This document shows, piece by piece, positions 26,421 through 34,900 of a stretch of DNA of 64,000 bases. Each line of letters opens with the position of its first letter. Within the stretch, counting starts at the first letter, position 1. The notes under the pieces are model-generated. The model did not search any database. It saw nothing but the letters and a program-made list of their open reading frames with translations, and had not been told where the DNA came from. The stretch is taken from positions 124,184-188,183 of the forward strand of contig NZ_QVQV01000011.1 in assembly GCF_003429005.1 (NCBI RefSeq), written 5' to 3'. This DNA is from Paraburkholderia sp. DHOC27. Its GTDB lineage: Bacteria; Pseudomonadota; Gammaproteobacteria; Burkholderiales; Burkholderiaceae. The position numbers were made by a program, and so were the translations under genes.

Positions 26421-28039
26421 GGACGAACCCTCACGCGCAATTGCTCATAGGTGACGCCACGTTTTTGAGCGAGCGAGAGTGCGTAGGCGAGTCCGTCAGC
26501 GGGTTTTCGGACAATCTCAAAGGTCCGACGCGCTGGATCATCGGGTATGACGGTGCTCACCATGCTCACTGATTTTTCGCTCATCGAGGCGAGCGTGTCG
26601 ATGAAGGTGACACATACCGCGAGCATGTCTGTCTCTAGAATCTTTTCCAGAATTTTTTTGCTGAGAAAGAATTGGTCTTCCAGGCTAGTCGAATTAAATA
26701 TCTCATTTAACACGATGACGCTGTTGGCTGTCATGGCGCGACAGCTTTCTCGTAGCCGTACCAGCTCATCTTCGAGCTTGCCGCGAAGATTTTCGATAGC
26801 TTCTTCACGTTCGAAATGTGTGAACAACTGATCAGCGAGAAATAAACGGGCGTGATGGCCCGGCACCGGACAGCCGAGTCCGGCGAGGAAATGTAATTGA
26901 CCAAACATCCGTGCGAAGGTAGTTTTACCGCCCTGGTTCGGACCAGACACTACCAGCATACGTTCCTTACCGGCAAGATGAAAACTGTTGCATATAATGG
27001 GCGTCTGTTCGCGAAGCAACGTCGCGCCTAAGGCAAGATCAAAACTTTGTGTGACAGAGGTCTCCTTGTCAGATGCCGACACCTCTGGGTAGCAAAAACG
27101 AAGGCCAGTTTTCTTAAGAGGAGCGATATAAGCAAGGTAGGCCAGGTAGAAGTCAACTTCACGGTCAAATAACTCGATAGTTTGATCGATGAACCGGACG
27201 TGTTGTCCTACATAGTCGGCCAGAGATCTGAACACATCAGGGAACAGCAGTCCCACCAATTCGAGGATGCCTGCCTCGATATGGTTCAGCGAAAAATTAT
27301 TCTGTTGCTCTGAAACAGTCTGCTCGACATCCTCCTCCCTGAAGCGGGCAAACTTCTCGAGAACTCCAGCAGTACTGTCCGGTTCGGAGGCATATTTGCG
27401 TACTGTCACCTTGTCACCGCGAAAGAGCATTCCGTATTTGATCGCCGAAAGCTTCGTGCGCATCTGGTCCGTTTCCGATGCTAACGCAACGAATGGTTGA
27501 GCCGAGACATAGGTGATCAAGTGCTGTCGTAGGTTGCATAGTCCGGCTGAATGAAAATCCAGAGATTCCAACCCGTGGAGAAGCGCTTTTATCGTCTCAA
27601 CGTAGGTTCCGATAGCCCGTAGAATGACCATTTCTCGGTGACGCTTATATGAGATTCGTTCAGCGTATGTGAGGTTGAGCCTGACCTCGGACATATGCTC
27701 GCAAAACCTTGAAATTACAAGGTGTACATCGTGCCTTTCAAGGTCTATAAAGACAGCCTGCCGGTAACGGATGATTTGCTCGTTCCGGTAGGTGGAGTAG
27801 AGGAGGGGACGCAGGACTCCTTCGTCGCGTTTGCCAACGATGTCCGTTACGACTTGATCCAGATTCAAATCGACAAAACAGACTGGCTGTTCAGCCTGCT
27901 CTTTGCGCAACGCTTCCAGACCGACCGGGAACAGGATACTCTGAAGAATTGAACGGCCATCGGATCCTGGATCACCGGGATAGTCGCCTTCGACGGGAGC
28001 AGTCACACCGTCGGTTTCCACATGGCCTATTTTTACCAT
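26417..28039 (-). CDS. MutS-like ATPase without mismatch-recognition domain (B)
   Basis: A 540-residue partner of the gene at 24927. Walker A is SGPNQGGKTTFARMFGQLHF (near residue 355), Walker B SVIVLNEIFNSTSLEDQ (near 430). The front half is helical with no mismatch-recognition domain. It differs enough from the A protein that the two may form a heterodimer, as MutS ATPase sites are composite. Its start codon lies inside the end of the leader ORF 28033..28326, giving a 7-base overlap. Both genes follow riboswitch 8. Confidence 0.85.
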   Translation of the reverse strand: MVKIGHVETDGVTAPVEGDYPGDPGSDGRSILQSILFPVGLEALRKEQAEQPVCFVDLNLDQVVTDIVGKRDEGVLRPLLYSTYRNEQIIRYRQAVFIDLERHDVHLVISRFCEHMSEVRLNLTYAERISYKRHREMVILRAIGTYVETIKALLHGLESLDFHSAGLCNLRQHLITYVSAQPFVALASETDQMRTKLSAIKYGMLFRGDKVTVRKYASEPDSTAGVLEKFARFREEDVEQTVSEQQNNFSLNHIEAGILELVGLLFPDVFRSLADYVGQHVRFIDQTIELFDREVDFYLAYLAYIAPLKKTGLRFCYPEVSASDKETSVTQSFDLALGATLLREQTPIICNSFHLAGKERMLVVSGPNQGGKTTFARMFGQLHFLAGLGCPVPGHHARLFLADQLFTHFEREEAIENLRGKLEDELVRLRESCRAMTANSVIVLNEIFNSTSLEDQFFLSKKILEKILETDMLAVCVTFIDTLASMSEKSVSMVSTVIPDDPARRTFEIVRKPADGLAYALSLAQKRGVTYEQLRVRVRP

Positions 28040-28326
28040 GGCGAACGCACCGGTTTTTCGCGCATGTATCGTACTTGGGTGCCACGATTGTGGCTGACCG
28101 GGCGAACGGACGCACGCTCAGATCCCTCGAATATCGCCCCCGTGTATAAACGCAGGCAAACCCATGATGTCCTCATTCTGAAGGACACGCGGCCGATAAA
28201 CCGGGGGTGAAGGATCACTGCCACGCCGCGAGCTAACCGGCGTTGTAGCCCGTAAGAAAAGTCGGTAGTAGCGATTTTGCGGGGCGCAAATCGGTGAAGA
28301 TCGGATCGTCTGCACATCCAGGTCAT
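28033..28326 (-). CDS. Putative leader ORF after riboswitch 8, overlapping the MutS-like gene
   Basis: A 97-residue frame (MTWMCRRSDLHRF...). GGCAGG directly before the first ATG, or nine bases before a second in-frame ATG at 28317, can pair with CCTGCC of the aptamer. The stop TAA (28033-28035) lies just behind the MutS-like start at 28039, so the two frames overlap by seven bases, which allows translational coupling. No family is recognised. Confidence 0.45.
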   Translation of the reverse strand: MTWMCRRSDLHRFAPRKIATTDFSYGLQRRLARGVAVILHPRFIGRVSFRMRTSWVCLRLYTGAIFEGSERASVRPVSHNRGTQVRYMREKPVRSPW

Positions 28327-28363
28327 CCTGCCGTAGCGACGGAAATAGCCGCGCGGTTCGAAT

Positions 28364-28408
28364 TGGCAGGAGTCATCAGCCGACCGGCGTAAAGGGGAAC
28401 CCCATCCC
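28364..28408 (-). promoter_or_regulatory. Fluoride riboswitch 8 (GACTCC type), upstream of the MutS-like operon
   Basis: Minus strand: GGGATGGGGTTCCC, ACGCC, GGTCGGCTGATGACTCCTGCC. Here GGGGT replaces GGCAT and ACTCC replaces ATGCC, keeping the pairing. The promoter is TTGACA (28439-28444), 17 bases, TATTCT (28416-28421). Confidence 0.88.
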
Positions 28409-28815
28409 TGTCGCGAGAATAGATCACAGGTGTCGAGCTGTCAAATAACCTCCTGGTCAATACCATCTGTCAAAATCGAGGGACCGTTGCAGCACGACAC
28501 GTACGCGAAAGTCCGCTGTAGGCTAGCTCGCATATGCTGAGCAAAGCAAATTGGGGTCGAGAGTCGACTCATAATAATCTCGAGCAGCCCGTGAAAAATC
28601 TTTCCTACGAAACGGATTTATCCCGCGTGTCCTTTATGGAGTGTTTTGAAGTGCGAGGGAGCAAGTGGAATCACGGAGTAGAAGTCCCTTGTACCGCGGA
28701 CATAGAGAATTGCGGTGGTATTCCGAGCGTTGAATGACGACCGGGACGCAAGGGCGCTACTAGGCAGAGTCCTCGGTTGCGTGCCTGCTTGACAGTGTTT
28801 AGACTGCGGCATATT
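28409..28815. other. Divergent intergenic region
   Basis: About 400 bases between riboswitches 8 and 9, holding their promoters at the two ends and the low-confidence frame at 28534. Confidence 0.4.
28534..28737 (+). CDS. Possible small hypothetical protein
   Basis: A 67-residue frame (MLSKANWGRESTHNNLEQPV...) in DNA of lower GC content than its neighbours. No clear ribosome-binding site and no family. It ends just before the promoter of riboswitch 9. It may be foreign or non-coding. Confidence 0.25.
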   Translation: MLSKANWGRESTHNNLEQPVKNLSYETDLSRVSFMECFEVRGSKWNHGVEVPCTADIENCGGIPSVE

Positions 28816-28871
28816 GGAGATGGCATTCCTCCCTCAACCGTCGATTCCCCCGCGACTGATGATGCCTGCGA
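28816..28871 (+). promoter_or_regulatory. Fluoride riboswitch 9
   Basis: GGAGATGGCATTCCTCC, AACCGTCG, GCGACTGATGATGCCTGCGA. The promoter is TTGCGT (28777-28782), 17 bases, TAGACT (28800-28805). CCTGCGA can pair with TCGTGGG (about 28886-28892). No ATG follows that hairpin. Confidence 0.94.
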
Positions 28872-29036
28872 GCCCCTGTGTGAGGATCGTGGGCCATCAC
28901 ATCGATTCTGCTCCAGGTCATATTTCCCAAGACTGGTTTTCGACTTTTCGCTGCGTGTTTGGACCAGGGTTCCCACTGCGGGACGTCCGTGCGGCACGAA
29001 TTATCGTCGAAGAAAATCCGGTGACGCGAGCGCGGG

Positions 29037-29378
29037 ATGGACAAACAGAACAGAGTTCGTTTGAAGGCGAGAGCTACGGTCATTTTACTTGCGGTCTGTG
29101 GCGCACAATCGCTAGTATTCCTCTTGTCTGCGGCGACACAGATTCTTGCGATCGATCCTCCTCCGCTGTCGTTCGCCGTGTTCGGCGGGGTGACGGCCGT
29201 ACTGGCCAGTGCGTGGATTCAGGAAGACGCCCAGCATGCGTTCGAAGTCGCCGACAGGAAGGGATTTTTGATCCGCGATGGTGAACATCACCGGATCAGG
29301 ACCGTCAGGCGGGACTGCCCAAAGTTGTGGCTGGTCGTATTACACCTTGAACTGCACCCTGAGCTGATGGCAAGCTAG
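29037..29378 (+). CDS. Small two-helix membrane protein, paralogue of the gene at 974
   Basis: A 113-residue protein with a basic start (MDKQNRVRLKARATV), hydrophobic segments at about 14-36 and 44-62, and a charged tail with DRKGFLIRD and LHPELMAS. It matches the protein at 974 end to end. It is the only gene after riboswitch 9, giving the first functional hint for this unnamed family: it is probably made when fluoride enters the cell. Confidence 0.8.
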   Translation: MDKQNRVRLKARATVILLAVCGAQSLVFLLSAATQILAIDPPPLSFAVFGGVTAVLASAWIQEDAQHAFEVADRKGFLIRDGEHHRIRTVRRDCPKLWLVVLHLELHPELMAS

Positions 29379-29717
29379 ACTTGCGGGCGATGTTATATCG
29401 ATCCGGTTGCTTGCTGTGAACAGACATCTGCGATGTTGCGTCATTACGCGTTCAAAGGTTTTCATGGGTGGAGCGGGCGGTTCCTTGTTCTCGTGGTGCT
29501 GTCTAGACACGGCCGGCCGTTGCCCACCGCAATGACGCGGCACATCAGCGGCATGCTCGCGCTCTTCTTGTGGATTTCGTCCACAATGAATATGCTCCAC
29601 GATGTGCTCATGCGGCACGTCGCGTTACACGGACCGGGTGAAGTCTCGTGTTTATCGATCCGAGGTCTGCGAGGTTGTTTATCCGGAGCATCACCGGCCC
29701 AGCCATTTCGGACAGCT
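29379..29717. other. Intergenic region, nothing seen
   Basis: About 340 bases between two convergent genes. No terminator hairpin with a T-run and no supported frame. Confidence 0.4.
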
Positions 29718-30044
29718 TCATTCGTCAAGGAACCGTTTAAATTCCTCGATATCGAGAGAGTCCTTAAAAGAAACATCGGTAGCCTGATCATTGAGGCTAT
29801 CGGTTACCACGACAATTCGGGAATGCATCGACGGACTTTTTTCACGGATAGTGACGACAGCGTTGTGAACGAGCGATGCTGAAAATTTCATGTTCAGAAT
29901 AATTAAATCGAACCGGGTGTCTATCAGCCAGTCGAGCGCAGTGTTCAGATCGTATGCCACCGAAACGAGATGGCCGCCCCGGCTGGCATACCGCATGAGC
30001 CGATTTGCACGGCCTTTATCCTCGTCGACAAGTAGCATATTCAT
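29718..30044 (-). CDS. Response-regulator receiver-like protein lacking the phospho-acceptor Asp
   Basis: A 108-residue stand-alone receiver fold: MNMLLVDEDKGRANRLMRYA with the acidic pair (VDED) at the N-terminus, then FDLIILNMKF where the usual phosphorylated Asp of a PDLxxLDxxxP segment is Asn, then IVVVTDSLN at the Thr/Ser strand. The usual Lys block is weak. It is probably a pseudo-receiver acting without phosphorylation. The start at 30044 is chosen because the fold begins there; the open frame upstream is not receiver-like. No kinase is nearby. Confidence 0.65.
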   Translation of the reverse strand: MNMLLVDEDKGRANRLMRYASRGGHLVSVAYDLNTALDWLIDTRFDLIILNMKFSASLVHNAVVTIREKSPSMHSRIVVVTDSLNDQATDVSFKDSLDIEEFKRFLDE

Positions 30045-30213
30045 GGTGGTCTCGCGACATTTGGCGAGAGGTCGGCTGGCGAAGAGGCCTTTGACCGACA
30101 TCGCACTGAGTTTGGCTCCCTGCCTTGCGTTTCTTGCCATGCATGGAAACATCGCTCCAGGGTTGTCGCTAAAGGAACGGTGTTTCCAGCACCGTAGGCG
30201 GCTAACACCAAAC

Positions 30214-31887
30214 TCAGCCGGTTACGCCGCCTTTATCTGCGGGTAATGCAAGTGCAGCGTATTTTGCCAGCACCCCGCGCGTATAGCGTGGTGCGGGTGG
30301 TTCCCATGCGGCGCGTCGGCGTTCGATTTCAGCGTCATCGACGTTTAGCTGCAACAGAAGCCGGTGTGCATCGATGGTAATGGAGTCGCCTTCCTCAACC
30401 AGTGCGATCGTGCCGCCCGCAAAGGCTTCGGGGGCGACGTGACCCACCACCATGCCCCAGGTTCCGCCTGAGAAGCGTCCGTCTGTTATCAGGCCCACTG
30501 ACTCACCAAGTCCCTGGCCGACGATTGCCGACGTAGGGGCCAGCATTTCGGGCATGCCGGGTCCTCCGCGTGGCCCAAGGTATCGCAGCACCGCGATATC
30601 ACCCGCCTTGATCCGGCCTGCCACGATCGCTTCAAGAGCGCTTTGCTCGTCATCGAACACGCGGGCAGGGCCCGTCATCACGAGGCTCTTCAGACCGGTG
30701 ATCTTGGCGACCGCGCCGTCCCTGGCAAGATTTCCCTTCAGGATTGCAAGGTGGCCCTGGGCATAAAGTGCCTTTTCGATCGGGAAGATAACGTCCTGGT
30801 CGGCGCGCGGCTTCGAGGACACGTCCTTGAGTTCCTCTGCGATGGTCTTGCCCGTGATCGTGGTGCAGTCGCCATTCAAGAGGCCAGCATCAAGAAGGAT
30901 CCGGAGCACCTGAGGAATGCCGCCTGCCTTGTGAAGATCAGTGGCCACGTACTTGCCAGACGGCTTCAGATTGCAGATCACCGGCACTTTCTTGCGCATA
31001 CGCTCAAAGTCGTCAATGGTCCATTCAACTTCGGCCGCATGCGCGATGGCCAGATAATGCAGCACCGCGTTAGTCGATCCACCCGTCGCCATCACGAGTG
31101 CCACGGCATTTTCGATCGATTCTCTGGTGATGATGTCGCGCGGCTTCAGGTCTGCCTTGACTGCTTCGACCAGCACTCTCGCGGATTCGGCTGCGGAATC
31201 GACCTTTTCCTGATCGGGGTTAGCCATTGTCGACGAGTACAGCAGCGACATGCCGAGGGCTTCGAACGAGGAGCTCATCGTATTGGCCGTGTACATTCCT
31301 CCGCACGACCCGGTGGAGGGACACGCATTGCGCTCGATCCCTTCAAAATCCTTCTGCGTCATGCGGCCGGCCGTGAATTCTCCCACCGCTTCGAAAGACG
31401 ACACGATGGTCAGGTCCACGCCTTTCCAGTTTCCCGGCCGGATCGTGCCGCCATAGACGAAGATGCCAGGCACGTTGGTGCGCGCAAGCGCCATCATGCC
31501 GCCTGGCATGTTCTTGTCGCACCCACCGACTACCACTACACCGTCCATCCACTGGCCCTGGACCGCTGTCTCAATGCAGTCCGCGATTACTTCACGCGAG
31601 ACCAGCGAATACTTCATGCCCTCGGTACCCATCGCCATACCGTCTGACACCGTCGGTGTACCGAACGTTTGCGGGTTGGCATCGGACTTCCGTACGGCTT
31701 CGACGGCCGCATCGGTCAGGCGCTGAAGCCCGGCGTTGCACGGCGTGATGGTCGCATGGGCATTCGCGATGCCGATCATCGGTTTGTCAAAGTCCTCCTT
31801 ACTGTACCCAAGCGCGTAAAACATCGAGCGGTTAGGCGAGCGTGAGACGCCCTGCGTAATGTTTTTCGAGCGGCGATTGTAGGCCAT
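30214..31887 (-). CDS. ilvD: Dihydroxy-acid dehydratase
   Basis: A 557-residue enzyme, the usual IlvD length, catalysing the third common step of branched-chain amino acid synthesis. Cluster Cys blocks are TPCNAGL (near residue 50), GGCDKNMPGG (near 122) and GSCGGMYTANTM (near 195). The GGAG site before 31887 and the typical start MAYNRRSKNITQG fix the start. It diverges from a LysR gene at 32001, which probably controls it. No fluoride riboswitch is present. As an iron-sulfur/magnesium enzyme it may duplicate a chromosomal copy. Confidence 0.93.
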   Translation of the reverse strand: MAYNRRSKNITQGVSRSPNRSMFYALGYSKEDFDKPMIGIANAHATITPCNAGLQRLTDAAVEAVRKSDANPQTFGTPTVSDGMAMGTEGMKYSLVSREVIADCIETAVQGQWMDGVVVVGGCDKNMPGGMMALARTNVPGIFVYGGTIRPGNWKGVDLTIVSSFEAVGEFTAGRMTQKDFEGIERNACPSTGSCGGMYTANTMSSSFEALGMSLLYSSTMANPDQEKVDSAAESARVLVEAVKADLKPRDIITRESIENAVALVMATGGSTNAVLHYLAIAHAAEVEWTIDDFERMRKKVPVICNLKPSGKYVATDLHKAGGIPQVLRILLDAGLLNGDCTTITGKTIAEELKDVSSKPRADQDVIFPIEKALYAQGHLAILKGNLARDGAVAKITGLKSLVMTGPARVFDDEQSALEAIVAGRIKAGDIAVLRYLGPRGGPGMPEMLAPTSAIVGQGLGESVGLITDGRFSGGTWGMVVGHVAPEAFAGGTIALVEEGDSITIDAHRLLLQLNVDDAEIERRRAAWEPPAPRYTRGVLAKYAALALPADKGGVTG

Positions 31888-32000
31888 GGGAGCGCTCCTC
31901 CGGTCGGACAGCTTGTGTGGGGTGGTGCAGAAAGCATGCGGTGCGTCTGGCCCGGCGTCCAATATATTATTCTGGTCGTATTAGGTCGCAGAGGCTATCA

Positions 32001-32987
32001 ATGGATGCGCGAAATCTTGAAATCAGACTTCTCCGGTACTTCGTGGCAGTGGCCGAGGAACTGCACTTTGGGCGCGCTGCCGCAAGGCTCGCGATCACAC
32101 AACCCCCGCTATCGCAGGCAATCCAGTCCCTCGAGTCGATGCTTGGGGTGGAACTTTTCATACGGACCCGGCGCTCGGTCAGGTTGAGCGTGGTAGGCAA
32201 GGATCTGCTACCCGAAGTACAGCGGCTGCTTGGCAGCGCCGACGCCCTGCGCACACTTGCACAGTCACTGGCCCGCGGCGAAGCAGGGAGCCTCTCATTG
32301 GCGTTTGTATCCACGGCCGATTACGGAATCCTCCCGGATGTGCTGGGTGAATACACGTCCCGCTGTCCTGGCGTACGGCTAACGCTGACGGAGGCGACCA
32401 GTGACCTACAGGCCGAAGAGATAGCCGCAGGCCGCGTGGATGCAGGATTCGTGATTCCTCCATTGCCCGCGCGTCATAGGGCGGCCCTATCCTACATGCC
32501 GGTTGTACGCGAGCCCCTGATCCTGGCTGTGCCAGAGACCGTTGCCAGCCGGCTTGGTCTGGCGCCCGTGTCAGCCAGAAAAGTAGGGGTGAGCCTTCAT
32601 GATGTCGCGGACGAGCCCCTTGTCATCTTCCCCCGCCAGCTTGCGCCGGGATTTCATGACACCATCGTGGATTATTATGCGGCTCTTGGGCTCGCGCCGA
32701 GAATGGGGCAACAGGCGATCCAGATGCAGACTATCGTCAGTCTCGTTTCCGCGGGAATGGGCATCGCATTGGTACCGGACTCATTACGCAACCTGCGCCG
32801 CACGGGTGTTGTGTACTGTTCGTTGCGAGGGGCTGGCCCGCAGCTGGACACTGGTCTGGCGTGGAGGACGGGAGATGCAAGCCCGGTGCTGCGTGGCTTT
32901 ATTGGCGTCGTCCGGCACCATGCAGTCTGCGCTTCCCGGAGCCGGGTCAAGGCGCCACCCACGGGCAGGGGCATCGCCTCACTCTGA
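32001..32987 (+). CDS. LysR-type transcriptional regulator
   Basis: A full-length 328-residue regulator. The N-terminal helix-turn-helix reads LRYFVAVAEELHFGRAAARL, then ITQPPLSQAIQSLE, and the periplasmic-binding-like effector domain follows with LSLAFVSTADYGILPDVL and a C-terminal VSLVSAGMGIALVP block. It resembles the BenM/CatM/CbbR-like group by its HFGRAA and QPPLS motifs. It diverges from ilvD with 113 bases between, the usual arrangement for a LysR regulator and its target. Confidence 0.9.
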   Translation: MDARNLEIRLLRYFVAVAEELHFGRAAARLAITQPPLSQAIQSLESMLGVELFIRTRRSVRLSVVGKDLLPEVQRLLGSADALRTLAQSLARGEAGSLSLAFVSTADYGILPDVLGEYTSRCPGVRLTLTEATSDLQAEEIAAGRVDAGFVIPPLPARHRAALSYMPVVREPLILAVPETVASRLGLAPVSARKVGVSLHDVADEPLVIFPRQLAPGFHDTIVDYYAALGLAPRMGQQAIQMQTIVSLVSAGMGIALVPDSLRNLRRTGVVYCSLRGAGPQLDTGLAWRTGDASPVLRGFIGVVRHHAVCASRSRVKAPPTGRGIASL

Positions 32988-33039
32988 TCACGGGATTACG
33001 TTTGGCGCGCGATGCGAGGCGTGGTAATCTTCGTGCCAT

Positions 33040-33090
33040 GGAGATGGCATTCTCCATTAACCGCCGGTATACCGGCTGATGATGCCTGCG
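33040..33090 (+). promoter_or_regulatory. Fluoride riboswitch 10
   Basis: GGAGATGGCATTCTCC, AACCGCCGG, ACCGGCTGATGATGCCTGCGA. The promoter is TTGGCG (33002-33007), 17 bases, TAATCT (33025-33030). CCTGCGA can pair with TCGTGGG shortly after. No leader ATG follows. Confidence 0.95.
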
Positions 33091-33403
33091 AATCCTGAAC
33101 GGGGTCGTGGGCACGCACCTAAGGCGTTCCGCCGTCCAGGTCCTGGTAATTTGGAACTGGTTCTCATGATCATGCGTCACCTTTCAGCGCCGGTATGTCG
33201 ATCCTGCCTTTCTGCAGGCGATACTTTTCGTGGCTCATCGTGAATGCGCCGCAGCGCGCGATCCGCTCAACCCATCAGGACTCCTGCGCAGGGGAATGCG
33301 GGAATACGACGGGGAGAATCGGGCAGAGCGGCCGCCTGCCGGGGAGGCGTCAGGGAATTGCGATCATCGGACGATGGATGTTCCTCTGCGGTCCCTCGAC
33401 ACA
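33091..33403 (+). other. Leader between riboswitch 10 and the DUF3579 gene
   Basis: About 310 bases; the aptamer-pairing segment lies within the first 25. Nothing else is recognisable, though the downstream reading frame is open from 33230. Confidence 0.4.
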
Positions 33404-33661
33404 CCTATGCGTCGTATGATTGAGACGGATAAAACCAGATATTTTATCCAGGGCATTACGTCAAGCGGAAAGATATTCCGGCCGAGTGACTGGGCCGAAA
33501 GACTGTGTGGCGTCATGTCCGGGTATGGGCCGCCCCGCCATGGCGCGAACATCCACCTGCAATACTCCCCGTACGTGCGTCCCACGGTGCTGGGCGACGT
33601 GAAAGCCGTGATTCTGGATGGACGTCTCAGGGAAGCGGAGCCCATGGCATTTGATTTGTGA
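33404..33661 (+). CDS. DUF3579 domain protein
   Basis: An 85-residue protein with the DUF3579 pattern: YFIQGITSSGKIFRPSDWAE, then RLCGVMSGYG, a short loop, LQYSPYVRPTVLGDVKAVI and DGRLREAEPMAF. Function is unknown; the family is widespread in betaproteobacteria. No strong ribosome-binding site is visible, so the start could be 33404, 33413 or 33371. It is the only gene behind riboswitch 10, which links the family to fluoride exposure. Confidence 0.78.
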   Translation, partial: PMRRMIETDKTRYFIQGITSSGKIFRPSDWAERLCGVMSGYGPPRHGANIHLQYSPYVRPTVLGDVKAVILDGRLREAEPMAFDL

Positions 33662-33894
33662 TTGGATTCGCGCGGGATAACGATCTTCTGATAACACAGG
33701 CGTGTGAATATCCGCGCCATGACCGGGACGTAAATGGATAGCCGTGCGCGAGTGGATATTGGCTGACTCCCTTTATGTCTGTCAGGTCACTGCATGGCAT
33801 GGTGAGTTCTGGCGTCAGGGCCGTCTGTCGCCGGTAACGCATTTTTCTTGACGGAACGCGCCACCTTTTCTATCGTTTAGCGGTGTTGACGTGT

Positions 33895-33942
33895 GGGGAT
33901 GGAGTTCCCCATGAAGTGCCATCCGGGCTGATGACTCCTACC
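33895..33942 (+). promoter_or_regulatory. Fluoride riboswitch 11 (GACTCC type)
   Basis: GGGGATGGAGTTCCCC, AAGTGCC, GGGCTGATGACTCCTACC. GGAGT and ACTCC replace GGCAT and ATGCC. The promoter is TTGACG (33848-33853), 17 bases, TATCGT (33871-33876), with a longer gap to the aptamer than in most copies. CCTACC can pair with GGTAGG at 33982-33987. Confidence 0.93.
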
Positions 33943-33993
33943 TGATGTAGTTGCGGGTGCAGGTGACGATGCACGCTGCTGGGTAGGCATGTC

Positions 33994-34248
33994 ATGACGA
34001 ATCAGGACGGCTTTGCGTTTGTTCCTTTCGCTGCCGGATCCCCAAGGGATTCGCAGTTCACATTGCGCTGCCGCCCGGCAGCGAATCTGCCGGATTCAAA
34101 ACCCCTGCCTTACCGCTGCGTTGCTGCCTGGATCGGCAAGATCGGGCAAGCCGACGCCGGCCGCAGCCCATTGTTCTCTCCCGCAGGAGTGACCTCCGGA
34201 GGTCGACGCTGGCGTTCGGGTGGGCATGCTCCAATACCCGACACATAA
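33994..34248 (+). CDS. Putative leader ORF after riboswitch 11
   Basis: An 84-residue frame starting MTNQDGFAFVPFAAGSPRDS. TAGG of the pairing segment lies six bases before ATG. It ends 97 bases before the SatP-like start. No family is recognised. Confidence 0.35.
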   Translation: MTNQDGFAFVPFAAGSPRDSQFTLRCRPAANLPDSKPLPYRCVAAWIGKIGQADAGRSPLFSPAGVTSGGRRWRSGGHAPIPDT

Positions 34249-34345
34249 GTATGGACTCCAGATGGAATGGCGATCTGAGATGGTTGCCTACAGTACAGAT
34301 GCTGCGTTCGAATTCTTTGTAGTTGAAACCCTACTGGAGATACAA

Positions 34346-34900
34346 ATGAACAATCAATCAGTGACGACGGGGACCGTAGGTTACATGGGATGGGCATTGG
34401 CGAGCTGGTTGCTTTCGATGCCTAACGCCGGCTGGTTCGACAGGGTGTACGGACACGGACTCGCCATTGCCTGGCCGCTAGCGGTTATTCTGGGCGTGAT
34501 GGGAATATTGAGCTTCATGCAAAGCCGCAGTCTCGACTCGATCATTTTTTTCGGCGGTGCGGGACTTTTCTGGTCCATGTACACCTTCGCGCAGCAGATT
34601 GTTGCGGGCGTCAATAGCGAGCCACGCACCTATGCAGGCTGGTACTACCTTGTCTGGGCGGTCTTCTTCTGTTACGTCTGGCTGGGTTCGTTCAAGGCAG
34701 GATTACCCCGCATACTCTTTCTGCTCGCCTTGTGGCTGACATTGCTCGCATTGGCAATCGGAAACTGGGGTGGACCGCAGCTGTTCCTGGTCCTGGGCGG
34801 ATATCTGGGTCTGCTCACGGCGATTCTCGCGGCCATTACATCGGCCATCACAGTCATAATGCACGGACGCGTATCGGAGCACCCGAATGGAACGGTCTAG
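34346..34900 (+). CDS. Acetate/succinate transporter of the GPR1/FUN34/YaaH (SatP) family
   Basis: A 184-residue protein with six helices. The layout follows SatP: an early GYMGWALASWLLSM segment, then GHGLAIAWPLAVILGVMGIL, YLVWAVFFCYVWLGSFKAGL and ALAIGNWGGPQLFLVLGGYL. The canonical NPAPLGL motif at the start is replaced by a GYMG version, so substrate use may differ. GGAG eight bases before ATG supports the start. It follows riboswitch 11, so fluoride should induce it. Whether it moves acetate, fluoroacetate or another small acid is open. Confidence 0.82.
   Translation: MNNQSVTTGTVGYMGWALASWLLSMPNAGWFDRVYGHGLAIAWPLAVILGVMGILSFMQSRSLDSIIFFGGAGLFWSMYTFAQQIVAGVNSEPRTYAGWYYLVWAVFFCYVWLGSFKAGLPRILFLLALWLTLLALAIGNWGGPQLFLVLGGYLGLLTAILAAITSAITVIMHGRVSEHPNGTV

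Noticed and set aside
30643..31647. Long plus-strand frame opposite ilvD
   Set aside because: Shadow of the dihydroxy-acid dehydratase gene.
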